Assembly (NCBI GenBank): GCA_002340405.1
Contig: DDLZ01000046.1
Span: 130-11,443, forward strand
Direction: 5' to 3'
From: Bacteroidales bacterium UBA2559
GTDB lineage: Bacteria; Bacteroidota; Bacteroidia; Bacteroidales; Bacteroidaceae
Length of the DNA stretch: 11,314 nucleotides
The notes under the pieces are model-generated. The model was given only the letters and a program-made list of their open reading frames with translations. It did no database searches and was not told the DNA's origin. The first letter of the stretch is position 1. Every line of letters starts with the position of its first letter. Positions 6,819 through 11,314 of this stretch are shown in pieces. A program made the position numbers and the translations under genes.

Positions 6819-7448
6819 TCATTGTTGTTTTAATCCGGTTGTCAACCTATCAATATCTTTCAATATTTGCGTTTGAGATACGTTATCCCCTTTTCCTAAG
6901 GCATAAATGTTATCACAAATTTTTACCAGATTATTAAGTAGCAGACCCTGAGGCGACCAGGTCTCACCAATTTTCACCTCTCCATTTGTGTCAGTTGTAG
7001 CAAAGAAGTAAGTTACTCCGTCAAGCCCCAACATGCCACTTTCTATCTTCTTTGTCTGTTCTTCCAGCAATTTAAACAGTTCAACTATCTTGAGATACAG
7101 GTCATTCTGCAATTCTGTCTTACTTGAAATGAGTTTTACCTCATCCCTTCTGTCTCTTGCATACCAGTAGTTTTCTGACAGGGTATTACTCACAACATAT
7201 TCTTTGCCGTCAATAGATTCTATGGAAAATGAATATTGACTGAAAAATGCCGGCATTGCAGTGTATCTTGCAATTGGTTTTTCAGAAAAACCCTTATATA
7301 ACAATGGAAAAATACCGTCATAATATTCCTTTAAATTCCCTGTATATTTACTAAAGTCTCTTGCCGGTTGCAAGTGTGTAATATTATTTTGTCCGAAACA
7401 CAAAAATGTCGTCAAAATAAAAGCCAGTGTGAAAATTACTTGTTTCAT
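6819..7448 (-). CDS. Secreted protein of unknown function
   Basis: 209 residues from the ATG at 7448; the frame can extend to a GTG at 7469, but the ATG begins directly at a signal peptide (MKQVIFTLAFILTTFLCFGQ, cleavage near residue 20). The Cys at 17 is not in a lipobox, so a lipoprotein is unlikely. The mature part has a basic, aromatic region (SENYWYARDRRDEVK, 91-105), a probable amphipathic helix or short coiled coil at about 110-138 (KTELQNDLYLKIVELFKLLEEQTKKIE, given as positions only for its core), and a beta-like part with GLDGVTYFFATTDTNGEVKIG at 141-161. No catalytic motif is seen. It stands alone, 217 bases after the transporter gene and 188 before the next start. Sampled G+C is low. 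Family not recognised. Confidence 0.78.
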   Translation of the reverse strand: MKQVIFTLAFILTTFLCFGQNNITHLQPARDFSKYTGNLKEYYDGIFPLLYKGFSEKPIARYTAMPAFFSQYSFSIESIDGKEYVVSNTLSENYWYARDRRDEVKLISSKTELQNDLYLKIVELFKLLEEQTKKIESGMLGLDGVTYFFATTDTNGEVKIGETWSPQGLLLNNLVKICDNIYALGKGDNVSQTQILKDIDRLTTGLKQQ

Positions 7449-7462
7449 AGTCGTTTTAATAT

Positions 7463-7484
7463 TGTGCACACCGGACTGTGCGCA
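7463..7484. repeat. Imperfect inverted repeat just upstream of the 209-residue gene
   Basis: Arms TGTGCACA (7463-7470 region) and TGTGCGCA (7477-7484) flank CCGGAC and pair at seven of eight positions. It ends 15 bases before the ATG at 7448 on the minus strand. It could be a leader hairpin or an operator half-site pair. In the minus-strand RNA the odd pair is a mismatch, which makes a stable hairpin less likely. Confidence 0.3.
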
Positions 7485-7595
7485 TTGTTTATAGAATGAA
7501 TTACAAAATGCAATATACCTTGTTTGCGCAATAAATATACAACATTCATTAACATCAAATTATGATATTCATAAATAATTCTTATAAACCGCTGT

Positions 7596-7628
7596 TTTGC
7601 AACAGGAAAGCAACAGAAAAGCAACAAG
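7596..7628. repeat. Three 11-bp tandem repeats downstream of the SulP gene
   Basis: Plus-strand units TTTGCAACAGG, AAAGCAACAGA and AAAGCAACAAG share GCAACA at a strict 11-base period; a diverged fourth copy (ACAGGTAACAG) follows to 7639. The array lies 38-70 bases after the transporter stop in a region with no gene. An 11-base period is close to one helical turn, so each unit faces the same side of the DNA. Confidence 0.6.
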
Positions 7629-7665
7629 ACAGGTAACAGGACAGGCTAGAACTGGCAGACTGCCG

Positions 7666-9321
7666 TCAGGCTTCAGCTGCCTTCAGCATACGGACGGCAT
7701 CATCGAACAGATCGATTACGTTTTCCTCGCCTACCATGTCTATTATGCCGTAGCGTTCAAGTTCGGCAAAAACACTCTTATTGACTCCGGTCAGGACTAT
7801 CCGTTTCTTTTGGACTTTAAAACGCTGAAGCAGTTCCTTAAAGTTGTAGAGGCCCGTAGCGTCAATCATGGGCACCCTGCGCATACGTATAATAACAATA
7901 TCATAACGATCGGAATCGGTGGTACTCAACTCCTTGAATTTACTGGCTACTCCAAAGAACATGGGACCTGTGATTTCAAAAACCGAACAGTTGGAGGGCA
8001 ATTTCAGATTGACCATGCTCACATCGTCGTGTTCCTCGACAGTCAAATCTCCAACCAAAGGCTTTACCATGCTTACATCGGACATACGCTTCATAAACAA
8101 CAGCGCAGCCAAAATCACACCTACCTGAATGGCAACGGTAAGATCGACTACTACAGTCAGCACAAAGGTGGTTAACAGTACTGCAGCATCGTATTTTGAA
8201 CCTTTCAGTATCGATACAAAAGTCCGCCACTCACTCATGTTATATGCAACGACCACCAAAACTCCGGCCAGAACGGATAATGGAATAAGTTTTGCCCACT
8301 TGCCTGCAAAAAGCATAATTATAAGCAACACTATTACGTGTACAACTCCTGCGACCGGAGTACGTCCGCCGTTCTTGACATTTGTTGCCGTACGGGCTAT
8401 TGCACCGGTTGCCGGAATACCTCCAAATATTCCGCTCCCGATATTGGCTATACCCTGGGCTATAAGCTCGGTATTGCTGCGATGGCGGCTTCCTATCATA
8501 CCATCGGATACGACTGCCGATAAAAGCGACTCTATAGATCCCAGCAAGGCAATTGTAAAGGCCGGTCCGACATGCTTGACTATCAAATCCCACGTAATAG
8601 TGGGGAACACAGGTAAACTAATTTTATTAGGTATCTCGCCAAATTTACTCCCTATGGTCTCTACTTCGAAAATACCGATTGAGGCCAATACTCCGCCCAC
8701 AATCAGAGCAATCAAGGAGCCGGGAATACGGGAGGATATCTTTTTCCAATATATGGTCAACAGGACACTGATAACAGCCAACAGCAATGCCTGCCAGTTA
8801 AGGGTGTGAACCGATGAGGCTAGGACCTTTATCTTTGAAACAAAATCCACAGGCAGATCGCCCGTACTTAAACCGAAGAAATCCTTTAGCTGCGAGACGA
8901 AGATAAGCAGGGCAATACCGCTGGTAAAACCGACCGTAAGCGGATAAGGTATATACTTGATCACCACTCCCATCCGCAAAAGGCCGAAGCCTATCATCAT
9001 AAATCCGGCCATGATTGTCGAAATAATCAATCCATCCAAACCGTAACCGGCAATTATTCCGGCAACGATTACCACGAATGCACCGGTAGGACCTCCTATC
9101 TGAACCCTGCTGCCTCCAAGCACCGAGACTAGAAAACCTGCAATAATTGCAGTGATCAGTCCCTTCTCGGGACTCACGCCCGATGCTATGGCAAATGCAA
9201 TAGCCAACGGCAGAGCAACGACACCGACGATTGCTCCGGCCATTACATCCCTTAAAAATTGTTCACGGGTGTATCCCTTTTTAAATGTGCTTATCAGCTT
9301 AGGATAGAAAATTGGTTCCAT
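7666..9321 (-). CDS. SulP-family inorganic anion transporter with C-terminal STAS domain
   Basis: 551 residues, close to the usual length of bacterial SulP proteins such as BicA and DauA/YchM (about 550-570). The membrane part covers about residues 25-412 with some 12-14 segments. Family motifs are clear: VALPLAIAFAIASG at 35-48, GGPTGAF at 76-82 in the substrate site region, SIESLLSA at 262-269 (Glu264) and GGIPATGAIARTATN at 300-314. The cytoplasmic STAS domain spans about 437-545 with the conserved loop MIDATGL at 485-491. SulP proteins carry sulfate, bicarbonate or dicarboxylates, often with sodium or protons; the substrate cannot be read here. It begins 28 bases after the lepA stop with no promoter in between, so it is probably translated from the lepA transcript. 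Its 3' side lacks a good intrinsic terminator. Confidence 0.96.
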   Translation of the reverse strand: MEPIFYPKLISTFKKGYTREQFLRDVMAGAIVGVVALPLAIAFAIASGVSPEKGLITAIIAGFLVSVLGGSRVQIGGPTGAFVVIVAGIIAGYGLDGLIISTIMAGFMMIGFGLLRMGVVIKYIPYPLTVGFTSGIALLIFVSQLKDFFGLSTGDLPVDFVSKIKVLASSVHTLNWQALLLAVISVLLTIYWKKISSRIPGSLIALIVGGVLASIGIFEVETIGSKFGEIPNKISLPVFPTITWDLIVKHVGPAFTIALLGSIESLLSAVVSDGMIGSRHRSNTELIAQGIANIGSGIFGGIPATGAIARTATNVKNGGRTPVAGVVHVIVLLIIMLFAGKWAKLIPLSVLAGVLVVVAYNMSEWRTFVSILKGSKYDAAVLLTTFVLTVVVDLTVAIQVGVILAALLFMKRMSDVSMVKPLVGDLTVEEHDDVSMVNLKLPSNCSVFEITGPMFFGVASKFKELSTTDSDRYDIVIIRMRRVPMIDATGLYNFKELLQRFKVQKKRIVLTGVNKSVFAELERYGIIDMVGEENVIDLFDDAVRMLKAAEA

Positions 9322-9349
9322 TATATGTTTTTCAATCTGAATTAATTAA

Positions 9350-11131
9350 CTAATTGAGTTTAAGAACAGCTAAAAACGCCTTCTGAGGTACCTCTACATT
9401 ACCTATCTGTTTCATGCGCTTCTTGCCCTTCTTCTGCTTTTCCAGCAGTTTGCGCTTTCGGGATACGTCACCTCCGTAACACTTGGCTGTCACATCCTTA
9501 CGCATCTGCTTGATGGTTTCACGTGCTATTATTTTGGATCCTATAGCAGCCTGTATAGCTATGTCAAACTGTTGACGCGGTATAAGTTCCTTGAGTTTTT
9601 CGCACATGCGGCGACCGAGTTCGTATGCATTATCTACATGTGTCAGCGTAGAGAGCGCATCAACCGCCTCGCCATTGAGCAGGATATCCAGCTTTATGAG
9701 TTTCGAGGGGCGATAGCCTGCCTGATGATAGTCGAATGAGGCGTAACCCTTGGATATGCTCTTAAGCTTGTCATAGAAATCTATCACAATCTCACCCAGC
9801 GGCAATTTGAAATAGATCTCCACACGGTTGCCGGCTATAAACTGCTGCTTGACCAACTCTCCGCGCTTATCAAGACAGAGCGTCATTATTGGGCCTATGT
9901 AATCGGTGGTGGTTATTATTGATGCATCAATATACGGTTCCTCTATATGGTCTATCATGGCAACATCGGGCATACCGCTCGGATTATGTACCTCGGTAAC
10001 GCTTCCCTGTTTGTCATAGACCATGTACGAAACGTTAGGCACGGTGGTTATCACGCTCATGTCAAATTCGCGGTCCAAGCGTTCTTGTACTATCTCCATA
10101 TGGAGCAGTCCCAAAAATCCGCACCGGAACCCGAATCCGAGTGCTGCCGACGATTCGGGGAAGAAACTCAGCGAGGCATCATTGAGTTGGAGTTTTTCGA
10201 GCGAAGCACGCAGGTCCTCAAAATCATCGGCTTCAATCGGATAGAGACCGGCAAAAACCATAGGCTTGGACTCCACAAAACCGGCTATAGCCTTATCGGA
10301 CGGGCGTTCCACATGAGTGATGGTATCGCCCACCTTAACCTCGGAAGATGTCTTTATGCCCGATATGATGTAGCCCACATCGCCTGTGGTCATTACATCG
10401 CGCGACATCATACCCATACGAAGCACCCCCACCTCATCGGCGTCATACTCCTTGCCGGTATTGATGAACTTTACCTTGTCGCCCTTACGGATACTGCCGT
10501 TTACAATCTTAAAGTAGGCTATTATTCCGCGGAACGAGTTGAAAACCGAGTCAAAAATAAGTGCCTGCAAAGGAGCCTGAGGATCGCCTACAGGATGCGG
10601 AATCCGCTCCACGATAGCGCTCAATATCTCCTCTATGCCCATTCCCGTGCGCGCCGATGCACGTATTATCTCATTGCGTTTGCAGCCCAGAAGCTCTATG
10701 ATTTCATCCTCAACCTCATCGGGCATGGCACTCTGCATGTCGCACTTGTTTATGATAGGAATGATTTCCAGATCATGTTCTATTGCCATATACAGATTGC
10801 TTATGGTCTGCGCCTGCACACCCTGTGTGGCATCTACCACCAACAGGGCGCCCTCACATGCGGCTATCGAGCGCGACACCTCATACGAGAAGTCCACGTG
10901 TCCGGGAGTGTCAATCAGGTTAAAGATATATTTCTCACCCTTGTACTCATACTCCATCTGTATGGCGTGGCTCTTTATTGTTATGCCGCGTTCCTTCTCC
11001 AGATCCATGCTGTCAAGCATCTGTCCTCCGGTTACGCTGATGGTATGAGTGAACTCCAACAGACGGTCGGCAAGCGTTGACTTGCCATGATCTATATGTG
11101 CTATTATGCAAAAATTGCGGATCTTCTCCAT
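9350..11131 (-). CDS. lepA: Elongation factor 4 (LepA), ribosome back-translocase GTPase
   Basis: 593 residues from the ATG at 11131 ([18 protein letters not shown]), against 599 in E. coli. The frame can run on to a TTG at 11179, but this falls within the -33 element, so the shorter form is right. GTPase motifs: G1 AHIDHGKS at 11-18, GITIK at 49-53, G3 DTPGH at 74-78 with catalytic His78, and G4 NKCD at 128-131. Domain II, the two EF-G-like alpha/beta domains and the LepA-specific C-terminus follow; the end ([28 protein letters not shown], at about 555-582) is the family's signature basic tail. LepA binds stalled or mistranslocated ribosomes and also affects ribosome assembly. It is intact and heads an operon with the SulP gene. 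Sampled G+C is about 50%, higher than the unknown genes to the left. Confidence 0.98.
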   Translation of the reverse strand: MEKIRNFCIIAHIDHGKSTLADRLLEFTHTISVTGGQMLDSMDLEKERGITIKSHAIQMEYEYKGEKYIFNLIDTPGHVDFSYEVSRSIAACEGALLVVDATQGVQAQTISNLYMAIEHDLEIIPIINKCDMQSAMPDEVEDEIIELLGCKRNEIIRASARTGMGIEEILSAIVERIPHPVGDPQAPLQALIFDSVFNSFRGIIAYFKIVNGSIRKGDKVKFINTGKEYDADEVGVLRMGMMSRDVMTTGDVGYIISGIKTSSEVKVGDTITHVERPSDKAIAGFVESKPMVFAGLYPIEADDFEDLRASLEKLQLNDASLSFFPESSAALGFGFRCGFLGLLHMEIVQERLDREFDMSVITTVPNVSYMVYDKQGSVTEVHNPSGMPDVAMIDHIEEPYIDASIITTTDYIGPIMTLCLDKRGELVKQQFIAGNRVEIYFKLPLGEIVIDFYDKLKSISKGYASFDYHQAGYRPSKLIKLDILLNGEAVDALSTLTHVDNAYELGRRMCEKLKELIPRQQFDIAIQAAIGSKIIARETIKQMRKDVTAKCYGGDVSRKRKLLEKQKKGKKRMKQIGNVEVPQKAFLAVLKLN

Positions 11132-11149
11132 ATCAGGAATTTTTCGTCG

Positions 11150-11180
11150 CAAAATTAATAAAAAAGCCGCGTATGTCAAA
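11150..11180 (-). promoter_or_regulatory. Consensus Bacteroidota promoter of the lepA-SulP operon
   Basis: Minus strand: TTTG at 11177-11180, exactly 19 bases, then TAATTTTG at 11150-11157, a full match to both elements. Transcription would begin near 11143, leaving a leader of only about a dozen bases before the ATG at 11131. Confidence 0.82.
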
Positions 11181-11228
11181 GAGGTTTATAGTTGTCAAAA
11201 AACTAACTATATTAATTTGAATTTTTAT

Positions 11229-11258
11229 AAAAAAACCGAAAGCATCCAGTGCTTCCGG
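11229..11258 (-). terminator. Rho-independent terminator of the gene entering from the right
   Basis: On the minus strand CCGGAAGCA and TGCTTTCGG form a 9-bp stem (one G-T pair) around the loop CTGGA, followed directly by seven T. The G-T pair forms only in the minus-strand RNA, which agrees with the direction. It follows the stop at 11288 by about 30 bases and separates that gene from the lepA promoter. Confidence 0.92.
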
Positions 11259-11287
11259 CTTTACTTTATCCACTATAAAGGGGAAAA

Positions 11288-11314
11288 TTACTTCAGAGCG
11301 TAATATTTCTCCTC
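11288..11314 (-). CDS. C-terminal end of an unidentified gene cut by the right edge
   Basis: The frame read leftward from the edge gives the residues EEKYYALK and a TAA stop. A strong terminator lies about 30 bases beyond the stop, which supports a real 3' end here. Eight residues are too few to name a family. Confidence 0.5.
   Translation of the reverse strand, partial: EEKYYALK

Noticed and set aside
7449..7469. GTG start adding seven residues to the 209-residue secreted protein
   Set aside because: The ATG at 7448 places the signal peptide at the very N-terminus; the extension would add residues with no purpose and overlaps an inverted repeat.
7640..7668. Small GGCA/TGCC hairpin directly after the SulP stop considered as terminator
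   Set aside because: Four base pairs with a three-base loop and no T-tract; too weak to call.
8129..8809. Plus-strand frame of 226 codons
   Set aside because: It is antisense to the SulP transporter membrane domain, which carries all family motifs; the plus-strand product has no recognisable feature.
9947..11080. Long plus-strand frame of 377 codons
   Set aside because: It lies entirely antisense to lepA, whose protein is highly conserved; the translation has no domain-like features and many His, Tyr and Arg residues typical of a shadow frame.
11132..11179. N-terminal extension of LepA from a TTG
   Set aside because: The TTG lies in the -33 element and the -7 box TAATTTTG is downstream of it, so the extension would not be transcribed; family proteins begin at the ATG at 11131.
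1..11314. Mobile element, CRISPR array or tRNA gene
   Set aside because: No transposase, integrase, spaced identical repeats, tRNA-like cloverleaf or flanking terminal repeats were found on either strand.

Overview
The window looks like chromosomal DNA of a member of the Bacteroidota, most likely order Bacteroidales. The evidence is four to six copies of the Bacteroidota-type promoter (TTTG, 19 bases, TAnnTTTG), start codons without strong Shine-Dalgarno sequences, a tail of the type seen on secreted Prevotella and Bacteroides proteins, and a set of secreted carbohydrate-active and envelope proteins. Genus and species cannot be fixed from the sequence alone.

Every supported gene is on the minus strand, so transcription runs from right to left. 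At the right edge are the last eight codons of an unidentified gene, followed by a strong intrinsic terminator. Next comes lepA (elongation factor 4) with a near-perfect promoter; 28 bases after it begins a SulP-family anion transporter, so the two form a probable operon. To the left is an accessory stretch with lower G+C. It holds a 209-residue secreted protein of unknown function, then a promoter driving a two-gene unit: a secreted 199-residue protein and a 117-residue four-helix membrane protein, both unrecognised.

The left half is oriented to polysaccharide and envelope functions. It contains a modular secreted CE1-like esterase of 584 residues with noticeably higher G+C, a small exported barrel-like protein with its own promoter, and a family 43 glycoside hydrolase. 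The window ends inside a YfbK-type von Willebrand factor A lipoprotein. The esterase and the GH43 enzyme could act together on esterified xylan- or arabinan-type polysaccharides. No SusC/SusD pair or dedicated regulator is visible, so a polysaccharide utilisation locus is not demonstrated.

Features not explained by genes include a perfect 20-bp palindrome matching the CRP-family consensus upstream of the esterase, a 78-bp degenerate hexamer repeat in the 328-bp gap left of the esterase, and a short 11-bp tandem repeat after the transporter gene. No tRNA, rRNA, CRISPR array, transposase or integrase is visible. The best candidate for something undescribed is the two-gene secreted-protein/membrane-protein unit; its function is unknown and is not guessed here.
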